The notes beneath the pieces are model-generated. The model was given only the letters and a program-made list of their open reading frames with translations. It was not told the origin of the DNA and did not search any database. A stretch of DNA of 64,000 bases from Luidia sarsii (taxonomy: Eukaryota; Echinodermata; Asteroidea; Paxillosida; Luidiidae), in NCBI GenBank assembly GCA_949987565.1, contig OX465119.1, positions 7,700,194 through 7,764,193 of the forward strand, given 5' to 3'. Of this stretch, positions 43,762 through 56,081 are shown one piece after another. The translations under genes were made by a program, and so were the position numbers. Each line of letters begins with the position of its first letter. Position 1 is the first letter of the stretch.

Positions 43762-44119
43762 AGGCCTTTTCACACTGTCCAAAATCTCGGGGTCGGAACC
43801 GGTTCCGACCCCGAGATTTTTTTCAACCCTTTTCACACTACTCAAATCCGGCCGATTGCGCGTCGCAAGGCATTGTGGGAGCGAGAAAATCACCACAGCA
43901 CGCAGGCGCCGCACATGATCCATGTTGAGAATTCGTAGTGTGAATACGCTTGGCTGTATCCAGATTGAAAGTTACCCGGTTCACGCTGCGGCCGGTTTGT
44001 GTCATGAACAGTGTGAACGTTGCGTCTCTGTGAACCGGGTCGAAAACAGCCAAGGCTGAGAGGAGCGCAACCGGGTAGGTTTCAACCTGGTTCGAAGCGA
44101 AGATAGTGTGAAAAGGCCT
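43762..44119. mobile_element. MITE K, complete, 358 bp
   Basis: Terminal inverted repeats AGGCCTTTTCACACT / AGTGTGAAAAGGCCT, flanked by TAT on both sides. It contains ATCTCGGGGTCGGAACCGGT followed by its own complement, and GAACCGGGT motifs. No coding frame. The superfamily was not determined. Confidence 0.8.
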
Positions 44120-46340
44120 TATGTACAGTGTATGTACATGTATATGTATGCACTAAATAATAGGTAAACATCTATTATTTACATGTACAGTGTATGTACT
44201 GGTAGGCCTACTGGTACATACATGTACATGTTTATACATGTTATGTACATGGGAGGAATAAGTAAGCTTATTCCTCCATGCCTCTTCTATAAAAGAGACC
44301 TTAATCAAAAATAGACCTACATGCATGGTGTCACCGCAAACCCATTATTGTTTCACCATGGATTGTACACGTATGTACATGTACATATGTACATGTACAT
44401 GTACATGTACATGTACATGTACATGTACATGTACATGTACCGGTAATGATAATCCTTGCGTTGCCAGCCTTACATGAAGCTGAAGGAACAGTATTTCATG
44501 TCCAACTGTTGAATTGCAAATGCAAAGGCTCCCTTTCAAGTCTTGTGGCTGCATTTACTGTAGTTTAGGGCTACATTGTAGGTCTACGGGCTTCATTGGT
44601 GCAATGTATTAGGATTGGCAGTATCCTTTGGTGAGCAACCTTGCAGTTTCATTGCTGTTGTTAACTTGTAATCAAAATGATTTTTTTTATAGCAACGATG
44701 TACATGTACATGTAATTTACAAATTTACATGTACTGTATGTACAGTACAGTACATGTAAATTTGTGTACTGTACCGGTACATGTACACTGTACCGTACAT
44801 CAATAGTACAGTGTACATGTACATGTACATGTACATGGTACTTTGTAAGTTTGTATTAATTTCGTAATTAATGGTACGTGCCAGCTTAATTATTTACATA
44901 TACAGTGCAGAGGCATTTTGGTGGTGAACAGAATTGAAAAAAAAAACAGAATTCAAAATGTGTGGTTTTTTTTGTATGCAGTCAAGTACGAGCACAATTC
45001 AAATTGATTTCTACATTACAGTATACATGTACTGTACATTGCACAGAGGAATTCAGCAGGCCTCCTGGGAAATCACTAGGGATTTTCTCTGTCAAAAACT
45101 CCATGGGCGACAAGCTGGCATTTGCCCATTGGATTACTGGACATCTGTTTCAATGTGTAGGTTTGGATGAGCACTCAAGCATTTTCAAAAGTGTATGTAC
45201 ATGTACATTGTACATGTAAGTACTGTATGAAATTTTGTTCCAATACCTACATGTACGTAATCAGAATTTGGCAAATGTTTGACATTCAAAATGGAAATTA
45301 AATGCAAATTGTAAAGCTCGAGGAAATTCAATACTAGTCCATACATGCCATGTACAGTACATGGAAACTTTTTGTGTACCGGGTACATGAAATGCACATG
45401 TACGTACGTGTACCGTATACTGTAGATGTACATGTACATGTATGCACGTGTCTCAGTAGGCCTACAAGGCAGTACAATGTACTGTACACATGTACATGTA
45501 CCCGGTACATGTACATGTACTGATGTACAGTGTAACTACATACATGTACTGTAGTGTATTTGGTCAGTATACCGGTATTTTTCCTCTCATTTTGGTCAAA
45601 ATCTTAGAAATTGTTCTATTCAAAATCCAAAAGATGTCATTTCTTTTTTATTGAACAGATGATGATTTTTCCCTAGTGTAACTGCATGTGCAGTTACTGT
45701 ACAGTGTACTGTAGTCTATCCAGTACATTGTACACTGTACATGTACACACACACAATATACATGTACAATGTACAGTACATACATTATACTGTACATACA
45801 GAATACTTGTCTTACAATTTACAAAAATGATGTACCGGTACATTTGTACATGAATGTACATGTACATGTACTGTACTTACAGTTTCATGTACACATATAT
45901 GCATGGATACGTGTGTATATCGTATAAATATTCAGTACATGTACATGTACATGTACATGTAGTTTGTGTCTTTGATAATGAATCAATGTGAACTGTACAT
46001 GTACATGCCCAATTGTTGTTGGTTGGTTGGACACTGCGTAAATACTGGCTGGGCTGTTTGTTTTTGTACTGGAAATGGTACACCACTACACTGTTAACTA
46101 CTGTACTTGTAATTGTCGTTTGTTTGCATGGTGAGTTGGGTACACTACATGTACATGTACATGTGTACATGTGCATGTAAATGGAGTTGGACCTTGTATT
46201 ATGAACTTGTCTTGTACTGTACATGTACATTTAAACATTTAAACTCTACTGTTCAGTTTTCCCACTAGGACTAGGAGGGGTACCTTTTTTTTGAGTTAGT
46301 CTTTGAAAAAGAGTATTGGTAAGATTCAAATGTCATTTAG
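44120..46340. other. GTAC-microsatellite-rich stretch, no gene recognised
   Basis: Pure (TACATG)n at 44378-44440, more at 44700-44835, 45420-45520, 45720-45960. A flank of the second snap-back family (CTCTTCTATAAAAGAGACC, GGTGTCACCGCAAAC) lies at 44280-44340. Confidence 0.7.
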
Positions 46341-46348
46341 GCCCTCTA

Positions 46349-47609
46349 AGACCGCGTTTACACTTGATCCCGCAATGGAGGATCAGATCCTGCGGTCGCG
46401 ACCCAGCGGGGGGGATCTGATCCATGCCGCGTTTACACTTGATCCTGATCCCGCAGTGATCGCGCGTGGAGCAGCGGAACTGCACTCCAAAGGTTATTTC
46501 GAGAAGGTCAGTGATCATGCGCAGTAGAACGTAAGTCCGGCCATGACGCGCGAAAACCGGTACGGTCACACTGTACTGTTGAGTGTACAGTACATGATCA
46601 GTGTACAGCCTACAGGTTTACGTATGTACACAGTATCGTACACTGCCTTCGGTTGGATTTTCGTTCGGTTGCTCTCAAGATGGAAGATGTGTTTCAGTTT
46701 CTACTGATATTTCTGCCGTTTGTAATGTTCGTGAAAGTTTGTGAAAATGATGGTGTTATCCCATTCAGTGATACCGCCTCTCTGTTGACCCGTGGAACGA
46801 AAAATGAAAACATTTTAGGACCACATGCCGTGTTCTTTGCTATATTCCAGGGGGGTAGTCAATTTAACCATAAAGCAAGAACCTTGCAATATGCGTCGAC
46901 TGGGTTGGGCTAATATAGCAGGCCATAAGATCGGAAGGTGCTCTCATGGAAGGAGACTAGGGACGCTTCGCAGCTCCCATGGTGTCGCAAAGTCGCCCAC
47001 GGATTGCCTCGTTGGACATCGCGGTGCAAATTTGTAGGCTGCTATTGCACGCTGAATTCTTTCGACAAAAAAGCCAAACAAACTGACACAGCAGAAAAAC
47101 GAATGAAGACCAACAAAATCGACAGTTTGAAAACGGCGTTCGAAAGACGTGAGCTCAGAGCAGCAGTATCAAGTGTGACTGTACAGAGTTGTAGCGTGGT
47201 AGGCTGGAGAGACACGCTTTGACGGGTACCAGCTTTTCAATGAAAAGGCATACACAACCTTGTGCCCACAGTTTTGGTACCAGCGTAACGTTGTTTATTT
47301 GGATCAGCTGTTGATGTGCAGTAGATTGTGCAATAAACTATGGTACAAATAATGGACATTTCGCGCGCTTGGCCATGCTTGCACCGGATGTTGTCACTGT
47401 ACATTGCGGGATCTGATCCTGAACCGCGTTTACACTCAAACCTTGATCCCGCACGCGGGATCAGACCCGGATCTGATCGTTCCCGAGAGGTGGATCAGAT
47501 CCCGGGATCTGATCCTGATCGCCCCCGCGTTTACACTTGTCTTTGATCCCGCGTTGATCCCGCACGCGGGATCTGATCCCGCGTGCGGGATCAAGTGTAA
47601 ACGCGGTCT
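46349..47609. mobile_element. TIR element L, 1.26 kb
   Basis: Perfect 25-bp inverted ends (AGACCGCGTTTACACTTGAT..., 46349-46373 and 47585-47609). Extra internal copies of CGCGTTTACACTTG..GATCC occur near both ends (46429, 47425, 47525), with GATC-rich palindromes. The middle has short open frames (for example from 46680, MEDVFQFLLIFLPF...) with no recognised transposase. Superfamily undetermined: the flanks show no clean target duplication. Confidence 0.75.
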
Positions 47610-50600
47610 GACTTTACCAATACCAGATTTCAGTTGGCAATTAACTTTGCCAAATGTGGGGGCTATAAACATTTAGAATCCCAGATTTACTAAAAAAAAG
47701 TCAGGTCATAATTTTGTGATGCTTGGATTTCTTTCTCCCACCCTGCTATTTTCAACAAAACCAAGCTCTTTCCCCATGTCTCCAAATTCAACAGTGCTCC
47801 GTCTAATCAAATTTTCTCCTGAGAATTATCCTGCATTTAAATGTCAGTCTTGAACGTGTTGTCTGCCTTATCACAAAGACATATCTGTGGGCATGTCCAT
47901 CTGTCACTACGTTGATTGTTACTTGCTTGGTACTGAAGGTAGCCCACAGCATGGGAAGCACGTTTCTCTCTCGTTTCTCATCTTTCTATCCCCCTGCTGT
48001 CTTCCTTTCTCAACAGAAATCGAATTTGGTCCTTGTGTCAGCTGCCTTGGGAAGCTGCAGGGCTTCAGTCCTGTCCATTTGTGCTCAGTGGATGTCTCGG
48101 CAGCAGTGTAGACTCTGAGCTTGGTAGGATTTTTTTTTTATTGGTGACCGTGTGACAATGTTTTTTATCATCTGTAACTACATGTAAGTGCAGCATGCTT
48201 TCTCAAATTTCTGGAACCTTCATGTGAGCACCATGTTGCAAATGATATTTAAGTTTTAATTTGCCTAGTATATGGAATTGATCACTTACAAGTTACATCA
48301 TATTCATATATTATGTACATGTACAGTAGATATGCAAAATATGTAAATAATGCAAATATACATGTACACGTGTACACACTGAATTATGTATGCTTCACTC
48401 TATGTTAAGCGTAAGATGTTTGCACTGAACAAATAATCTACCAGTATGCAACTACATGTACAGTACCTGTACATGTAAGAAAATTTCAAACATTTTTCCA
48501 CCTGACCAATCATTAGTCAAGATAATTTGCTAGGATCGAAACATCAGGCCTAAATCAGGACTAAATTTGGAGAAATTACATGTACATGTAAGTGCATTAA
48601 TTTCTTTGAAATCGCACGCAAATTGTCAGTGAAAATGATGTACATTATGTACAGTAGGAGTACACATGCATGGTAATGCAGACAATGTACTTTAACACCA
48701 ATGTACATGTACATGTACAGGTACATGTAGTGCATGCATACATGTACATGTACAGATACATACATGTACATGTACATGTACACATGTATATGATATCATT
48801 GTCATTTTCACAAAGTAGTGAATCATTTTCAAATGCATCAATTGCATAAAAAACCTCTCAGGATGGAGATAAGTATTAGTGTGTTATTTAACCGTATCAC
48901 AAGAACACATTTTGGATTCCCAATTACAAAGTAAATCTAACACTTAGTAAATCAGACAAGGTCGTGTCCATTAACTTCATTTGAGGTTTCAGGTTAGGGT
49001 TAGGGGTAAAAGATGGCTGAAAATGAATATTACTTACTTCCAAAATCCAAAGCACTACAGGCATCTTTTCTGTTGCATTGAGATTCGCCAGTTTGTGTCA
49101 ATGTTATGTACTGTATAGACATGAGTATTGTACATTTGTGGCAGTACGGTAATTACATTCTGTACACTACAACTACAAGAGCATTTAAATTCTGAGTAAC
49201 AGAACAACTCGCTTCCATTCACAGATGTCTCTTCTGAGTCCTGATGCGGACATGATAGAAATATTTCTGTTTGAGTGCACAGAATATGTATGTAGCCTAA
49301 TCATCAAGGAGTTGAGTCTACCACACATGTATTGTATTGAAGAAATAGGAAGATTATTTACTGTATGTGCTGGTTTCCAGTGTACATGTATATACATGTA
49401 TACCCGGTACATGTATAATCTGAATTTATATTTTTAGAACATTTACATTGTTGTTCAATTCTACTGTGCATGTTGTCGAGGTAGCGGTGACTTAGCAGGG
49501 ACGTTAGTTTACCCTGCATTTCTACAGGACTTAATTTTGTCATTCTTCCGCTCAACCTCGGCATACAGTACCTCAGCATACATGTACATGTTAACATGTA
49601 TGTATACCTGTAGATGCATAGTGTACATGTACTGTACATACTGGTACATGTAATGTACATGTACATACACATACCAGTACGTACTTACCTACAGTACTGT
49701 ATGTACACACTGTACTGTACATAAACTGTAACAGTGCATTTATACACTCTTTCGTTCTGACAAGGTTATAAGAATTGATCACTGTCAACATGATTTGAAA
49801 ATTGCATGTTTATTCTGAGGCACAACAATGAAAAGGGGGTGGGATTTTTTTTTCATGAAATTGATATATGTACATGATGTAGGTACATGTGCATTTACAT
49901 GTATGTTGTGTTTACATGCATACGCTATATCATACATGTATAAATTGTACGTACAGTACCGGTGAATGGCAGGATTAATGTTCATCGGCAATGCAGCGAT
50001 GGATCGGTTTCATCTTAAAAGGACAGTTACATGTACACAATGTACATGTACTGTACATGTACATGTAGCTTCCTCCTAGTGGAAGGTGGGGTGAATTTTT
50101 AATTTTTTTAGACGAGATGATCAAGTGGACAACATATATGGTCGTTGTTGCTTGCATGCAGTAAGTATACAATAACATGTACCGGTACATGTACCAATAG
50201 CCTGCTTTATTTCTGTGTCAGACACATACGTGTACAGTGTACAGTCTGTACACTACATGTACACTGTACATGTACATGTAGCTCCTCTGTCTAGATAATG
50301 TTACCTAGCTGTCACCTTTTCAACCGACTCCAAACGTTTATGAAAAAAAAAAAATCCCTAAATTGAATTTTAATGTTTCCTTTCTTACGTGTGCACCCAC
50401 GAACATGACCAGTGCAACCACTTACGTGTACAGCACAGCCGCAGGCACCCTGACTGCATGTACATATATGTACGTATACATGTACTGGTGTAGCTTGACT
50501 GCATGCACTAAAGACAAAGACAACTACATGTACTACATTTAATGTGTACTTCAGTACATGTACATGGGAATAAAAAAATCTACATGTAAATATGCAATCA

Positions 50601-51270
50601 CAACACATGTATCATACTTTTCAATTCATTACTACTTCAACATTGCTAATAATTAATTTAAGCATCATCAACCCATGTACCGGTACTGTACATTATTATC
50701 ACTTTCAATCCATGTTTGTACATGAACATATTGCAATAGAGCCTCAATGTCAATGGGCATACACAGTACTTATTGAATTGACCTTTGATTGATATTTTTG
50801 TGTTTCACATTAGCATAGCAAATGTTGGAGATGCTCCTTCAATGAGGTCATGGCATAGTCCATTGCAAACAAGACTGGCTGATTTGTATACAGTTGTTGA
50901 GTGGCCATGCATTTTGAATGGTCAAATATGGCTGTTTGTTTTATTGGCTCATATTGATAGGCCCTAAACATCAGACATGATATCACATACATGTACCAGT
51001 AGCCCAAATACTGTAAGAAGGAAGAAAAGTGCAGAAATCTAATTTTCGACTTCATGAGCAGGTGTACACAAAAGAATAACATACCGGTACATGTGTACAT
51101 GGTGGAAAGACATTGGTCCTCTGCTTAAAACATCAACAAAATTGTAAAAACATCAAATAACAAGAATACAAGCATACATGTACATTGTACATGTACCAAG
51201 AAACATAGTAATAAAATACATACCCATGTACAGTGTACAAAGATATCGAAGAATAAAAAAAGCATAACAA
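47610..51270. other. No gene recognised; microsatellite and repeat fragments
   Basis: TACATG tracts at 48690-48785, 49560-49690 and 50220-50285. A Penelope-tail fragment is at 48525-48555 (GCTAGGATCGAAACATCAGG). Possible acceptor-flanked open pieces at 48019 and 49225 have no recognised homology. Confidence 0.5.
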
Positions 51271-51275
51271 AAACA

Positions 51276-51587
51276 TTACACTGAGTTGTTCAGCTCCCGC
51301 ACAGCACTTGGGTAGAAGCCGTTGGCTGTTCTTATAGTCTTGGCCGTCACAGCTCTGTACCGCCTTCCAGAAGGGAGAAGTTGGTACAGAGCATTGCCAG
51401 CGTGTGACTGGTCCTGGGATATTGTCGCTGACCTCTTCCATAGCCTCGCTGCGTAGATTTCTTCCACTGACAGCAGGGGCTGACCGACAATCTTCGACAC
51501 GGTCCTAACCACTTCGCGCTGTGACCTCTGAATCTGGAGCTCCGTTGGCTTGACTATGCGACGGGGCCCTCCGAATCCGGGCACCAC
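51276..51587 (-). pseudogene. Non-LTR retrotransposon (LINE) reverse transcriptase C-terminus, fragment
   Basis: The minus-strand frame ends KTIRTANGFYPSAVRELNNS and contains LLPSGRRYRAVTAKT. That is the typical C-terminal tail of LINE RT proteins (R-Y...K-T-R..NSF.P.A...LN). It lies downstream, in LINE sense, of the fragment at 52149-52640, separated by a family C insertion. It is decayed and 5' truncated. Confidence 0.75.
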
Positions 51588-51589
51588 AT

Positions 51590-52146
51590 TTTAAACAAAG
51601 ACTCTTTTCAGCTCAGAACAAAGCAATACGAATCAATACAAAGACCACATAAATTGCAAGATTAGCAGCAGTAATTGTGCAATTGTGGGACCTTTACTGT
51701 TGAGGATCGAGGGATACCGCGCTGCCGCGCTGCCGCTGAAAGCACGCAGGGGACATTGTGTTGACATGCCACACAGCCCAACGGTTGTTGGTCAGGCATT
51801 GGGATTCCCCCCACATTCTTAACAGCAATGTGTACTCTCGGTTATGGCCGACCAACTCGAAGATTTGACTGCCTGGAGTGGAGGTTGGAGTCTGCGGTCA
51901 GGGATTGACAATACCGTACACGCACACAAACACGTGTCCATTACGCTACATTGACTACGCACAATGGGCCACAACGATGTCCGAATTGTGCCAGGTTTTA
52001 CTCTCTTGTACCCATAGTATACCCTTATCGATTTATTTCACCGAAACATATTGTTCTGATTGTTTTAGCGAGATTTGAAAATGATGCATTGTTAAAAAAA
52101 AACCTGTATGGTGGTCATTGGCGCTGAAAAACCACCCGACGCGAAG
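51590..52146 (+). repeat. Family C, longest copy (about 550 bp)
   Basis: From ATTTTAAACAAAGACTCTTT to GACGCGAAGTGGTTAA. Shared motifs with the other copies are AGGATCGAGGGATA, ATGCCACACAGCCCAAC, GACTGCCTGGAGTGGAGGTT, CACAATGGGCC and TTTTAGCGAGATTTGAAAATG. It interrupts the LINE on the minus strand. Confidence 0.75.
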
Positions 52147-52371
52147 TGGTTAACGACCTGCCGTAAGAGTGCCTGCTGAGCTATGATAGAACCGCCATAC
52201 CAGACCGTGATGGAGTGCGCCAAAACACTCTCCACCACAGACCGGTAAAAAACCACCCGACGCGAAGTGGTTAACGACCTGCCGTAAGAATGCCTGCTGA
52301 GCTATGATAGAACCGCCATACCAGACTGTGATGGAGTGCGCCAAAACACTCTCCACCACAGACCGGTAAAA
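52130..52371. repeat. 121-bp tandem duplication across the family C/LINE junction
   Basis: AACCACCCGACGCGAAGTGG...CCACAGACCGGTAAAA occurs at 52130 and again at 52251, differing at two or so bases. It duplicates the end of family C together with part of the LINE frame. Confidence 0.9.
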
Positions 52372-52640
52372 ATCGGCCAGCACTCTCAACCGTCAAAGGA
52401 AGAAAAGCCTCTACAGGCCCTTTCCATACATTGCAGTGGTTAACTTGTGGCAACCAGGTCAGGTCGCTCACGATGTGTACGCCCAGGAACTTAAAATATC
52501 AATTCTCTTGCCTTCTGAGGAATAGATAAACACGGGAGAAATCAGAGGTTTTTTGTTCTGTTGAAAATCCATTACGATCTCCCTCGTTAATCGAGGTTGT
52601 TCTCTGAGCACTACCCCACGAGCTCTCCTTGACCTGGCGA
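52149..52640 (-). pseudogene. LINE reverse transcriptase, fragment
   Basis: The minus strand shows pieces such as EIVMDFQQNKKPL, FLGVHIVSDLTW and FYRSVVESVLAHSITVWYGG, the conserved order of LINE RT C-terminal thumb motifs (K..MVIDFR..., FKFLG..., FY...ESIL....WYG). Frameshifts and the 121-bp duplication break it. Confidence 0.7.
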
Positions 52641-52849
52641 TGATAACCAGATAGCCATTGTCAGATTACATGTATATAGGCCAAGACAATGTACATGTAT
52701 GTGTACATGTACCTTCAGGTCCCCCAATTTCATACACATTCTGTGTGCTGTTTGTACAGTGTTAATCGGGGGGGGGGGGTCAAACAAATGAAAGAATATC
52801 AAAGAATCAAACAATTTCAACGAAATCTGATTGGGAATTTTGTGAACAA

Positions 52850-53000
52850 TTTTGAAAATTGGCAAAGAATTTTGACTTAACTGGGAATTTCACCCGTTCG
52901 AAACCTCTGGTTCAACGTACATGTATTGTGCCAGCGCTCTTAGTCTGACCAGCTGAGCTACACATGTACGTGTATCCAGCTTTTAGATGGCATTGGCAGT
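52850..53000 (-). repeat. tRNA-derived SINE copy with TACATG-type insertions
   Basis: Minus strand: GCCATCTAAAAGCTGGATA, a 14-bp insertion, GCTCAGCTGGTC...AAGAGCGCTGG, a second TACATGTACGT insertion, ACCAGAGG, then the tail. Without the insertions it matches 35458-35560. Confidence 0.7.
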
Positions 53001-53039
53001 CAACTAGTGTTTGCATTCATAAGGAAAAATTGGGGAACA

Positions 53040-53400
53040 CAGAAAAACAAGGTCATCTACAGTATGTACATGTACATGTACATGTGTACATGTACATGTA
53101 CATGTACCTACTGTACATTGTAAATGTACAGTTTTTAGTAACATGGATTCTACAAACTGTACCTAAAGAAGGATAGAGGTCATCCATCCCATCAGGAAAT
53201 GTTCATCCCCCAAATTGAAGTTCGTCTGAATATGAATGGGGCAGGCGTTTCACTTACAATGTATACATGTACATGTACATGTACTTCAATGATCCCACCT
53301 ACATGTATTTGTACCTGTATGTGTACTGTACAATGTACATGTACATGTACATGTACATGTAGGCCTACATGTACATGTACATGTACGTGTACTTAAACAC
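53040..53400. repeat. TACATG microsatellite tracts
   Basis: (TACATG)n at 53065-53108, 53262-53284 and 53334-53395. No exon recognised. Confidence 0.9.
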
Positions 53401-53446
53401 AAGTATGCAGGGACAGTGTTTCATGCTGCAATGGTCAAGTGTCACT

Positions 53447-53600
53447 GTAGGGTCATTCCCACTGTCCCTCAAACAACATGATTATTTGGATTGTGATTTG
53501 AATCACTATTCAAACTCCACTCTCTTGTTACAGTATCTGTGGACGCAATAAAATAAAATAAAGTGGGTTTGAATCGTGATTCGGACTTTGCTATTAGTGT
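53447..53600. repeat. Repeat J, partial copy 3
   Basis: GTAGGGTCATTCCCACTGTC, ATTATTTGGATTGTGATTTG and GTTTGAATCGTGATTCGGAC match the ends of 32748-33200. Confidence 0.6.
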
Positions 53601-53639
53601 GGCTTTTCTAAATAATTGTGCTTACCGGTATTTGGAAAT

Positions 53640-55150
53640 GTTCCCCTGCATGCACAACCCTCAACGACACACGCACCATTTAACCACAATTGCTGACCAC
53701 GATCGGCTTGTGATTTTAAGTGTGTGGACACGAGCCCCAAAAAATAAGTTTTTGAATTGCGATATTTGCACAGAGGGAACAGCCCTTGTATGTATGTATG
53801 CTTGCATTGAAGGGGATGGGGGGAATTGCCCACCTGCGGAGGATGGGGAGGGATGGGACACGTGCAGTCATTTTAGGGCATTTCAACCATCCCCTAAAAG
53901 CCTTTCCTAGTACAAGCACATCTGAACACTGTGTGCTCATGCACTCAACACTGAATGCTTTTCCCATAAAATCTTCCCTGGCCAATTCTGCATCTGTACT
54001 GGGAGCTTTGAGTTTTTTTTTTTTCTCCGACAAATCAGGGGCAGGTATGCGTGAGCCACTGTCATTCACTGGGTTTCTGGTTCCCTTCTCCTTGCCCTCT
54101 TTTGGCTGAGGAGGGTGGATCGAATATCAGAAGGATAGTGCAAGAACATCAGTGGTGATGGATGCATACAATCATTGTGGGTGCTGGCAGGAGACTGACA
54201 TGCAGGAACACCGCCGCAGACTGGACAAGGGGACTAAAGAAGATGGTGTGCGGGGTTGCTGTGATTACAACAGACTTTTAGCGGTGGCTTGTGCAAATGG
54301 ATGGGCTGCCATGGTCCTTGCCAAGTGCCAAAAGATGGGTATCACGTGGCATCCAGGATTTCACTGTACAGTGTACACTGGCAATATGAGATGGACATTC
54401 AGAAGACCATGCATGAATTCTGTCTTTCCCATGTTAACCTTTATTAACAACTTTGAATTCGGTCTTTGAAAGTAAAGTCCCAAGTTTCCCCTTTTTATAA
54501 AACCCAAATTCCGTTTTCTTACATGTAAAATTGTTCTTTGCTTTTCTAAACAATTCTTCAGTTTCAACATACCGGGTACATGTACCTTTCACTATAGTAA
54601 TCAATGTAATCAACTGTCCAAGTCCGCAAAAAAATGATCACTAAATTTATACATAGTATGATTAAAGTTTCGCTGTCAAAAATTGCACGCACGTGGTATA
54701 GTACTGCTACATGTGTACAGTACAATATCACTGTTACTGACCTTCACACACAATTACTGTACACGCATGCATTATTCATGACAGCATGTACTGTTTGTAC
54801 AATGCATTATGTACGATGTACATGTACATGTACATGTTCATTTACATGTACATGTACATTGTATGTATGTACAATCGTGTACATGTGTGCGTGCGTGCGT
54901 GCGATTGGTCATCAACCGCTTTTAATCGTGTTTATTTCAGTAAACCGGTAAGACTGTTAGACAGAATAATTGGACGACACAATGAAACAAACATAAAAAC
55001 GTAAATATTTTATTTTATTTTCAGTGTTTTTATCCATTTTGGGGCAGTTATTATGGAATTCCATGTTGTCCTCATTTTCCGTGAAATTCCGCCTATTTTC
55101 CATATCGCGGAGGACTTCGGACTTTAGGTTTAAGCCTCGGACCCTGTTAA
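53640..55150. other. No gene recognised
   Basis: Short frames only. TACATG tracts near 54815-54890, with a TGCG run at 54888-54903. Nothing with splice support or recognisable family. Confidence 0.5.
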
Positions 55151-55159
55151 TTTTTTTAA

Positions 55160-55330
55160 AGATTTCAAAATTTAGTGGGCCTGACGTTTCGATCCTACAC
55201 ATGTACATGTAGCAGGATCTTTCTCAAAGGTCCTGCTAGGATCGAAATGTCAGGCCCACTAATTTTGGAGATTTGCATTTTGGTAATTTTAGTCAGTATG
55301 CAGTTTGCAACATTTTTGTATATATTGTTT
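55160..55330. repeat. Penelope-tail snap-back hairpin with 14-bp insertion
   Basis: AGTGGGCCTGACGTTTCGAT, CCTA, then CACATGTACATGTA inserted, then GCAGGATCTTTCTCAAAGG and the complementary arm, then the tail GAGATTTGCATTTTGGTAAT. Compare the uninterrupted 22540-22566. Confidence 0.85.
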
Positions 55331-55813
55331 TTAAAGATTTGAATGTTCAGATAATTCCAATCAGCATTCAGTTGGTCTCTCAACATCATTTACTTGTTAC
55401 TTTCATGTACATTGTGTGTGTACATGTACAGTATGTATTTGTTTGTTTTGTAGGCCTACGTAATTGTCACTTTGTTCCATCATCTGTGATTGTGATTTTG
55501 TACACTGTACAGTAGTTTTGAAAGGAACACATTAATTGATGCTTGCCTTGTACAGCACAGTACTTGTGTATGTACCGTACATGTACCGGTATACACTTCT
55601 GTGCATAATTTTTGTGTATTTTTTTACAGTTCAACAGTTGGTAATGCATTTATTGTGCATCATACGTGTACCGGTATTCCTCTACTGTACTAAATTGCAC
55701 TGGAAAAAATGCAGTTGAATCATTTAAATATAAATGATGATGGGTGATATACAAAAATGTTGCAAACTGCTTACTGACTAAAATTACCAGAATGTAAATC
55801 TAAAATTTGGTGG

Positions 55814-55852
55814 GCCTGACGTTTCGATCCTAGCAGGACCTTTCTCAAAGGC
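55814..55852 (-). ncRNA. Hammerhead-like fold in the Penelope-like element tail (U3/A8 core)
   Basis: Same 39-nt fold as 22576-22614, here at the 3' end of the element itself: stem I GCCT/AGGC, core TTGAGAA, stem II GGTCC/GGATC, GAAAC, GTC. Hammerhead motifs are known at this position in Penelope-like elements. This version deviates at core positions 3 and 8 in a compensating way. Confidence 0.5.
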
Positions 55853-56081
55853 AGAGTGACAAGGACAAAACAGATACATGTACACGAAGGAAGGGGGAGA
55901 GAGAGTGAATAGGACACGGATGAGAAACAAAAGACAAAGAGTGAAGCTGGTAGGGAGAGATCAAAGGGAAGGGCAAAGAGTGGGGTAGGGATTAGTGACA
56001 AGTGGGGGAAAGATCAAAGAGAGAAGTGTGAAGGACTGAACACAAAAGAAGGATTATCAGAAAGCTGCATGGTGTTAGTCA

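Noticed and set aside
46653..46913. 86-codon frame in element L as a transposase
   Set aside because: No catalytic motif or family resemblance, and it is too short.
51276..51587. Complete small gene on the minus strand
   Set aside because: Its sequence is the C-terminal tail of a LINE reverse transcriptase, continuous with decayed LINE pieces at 52149-52640.
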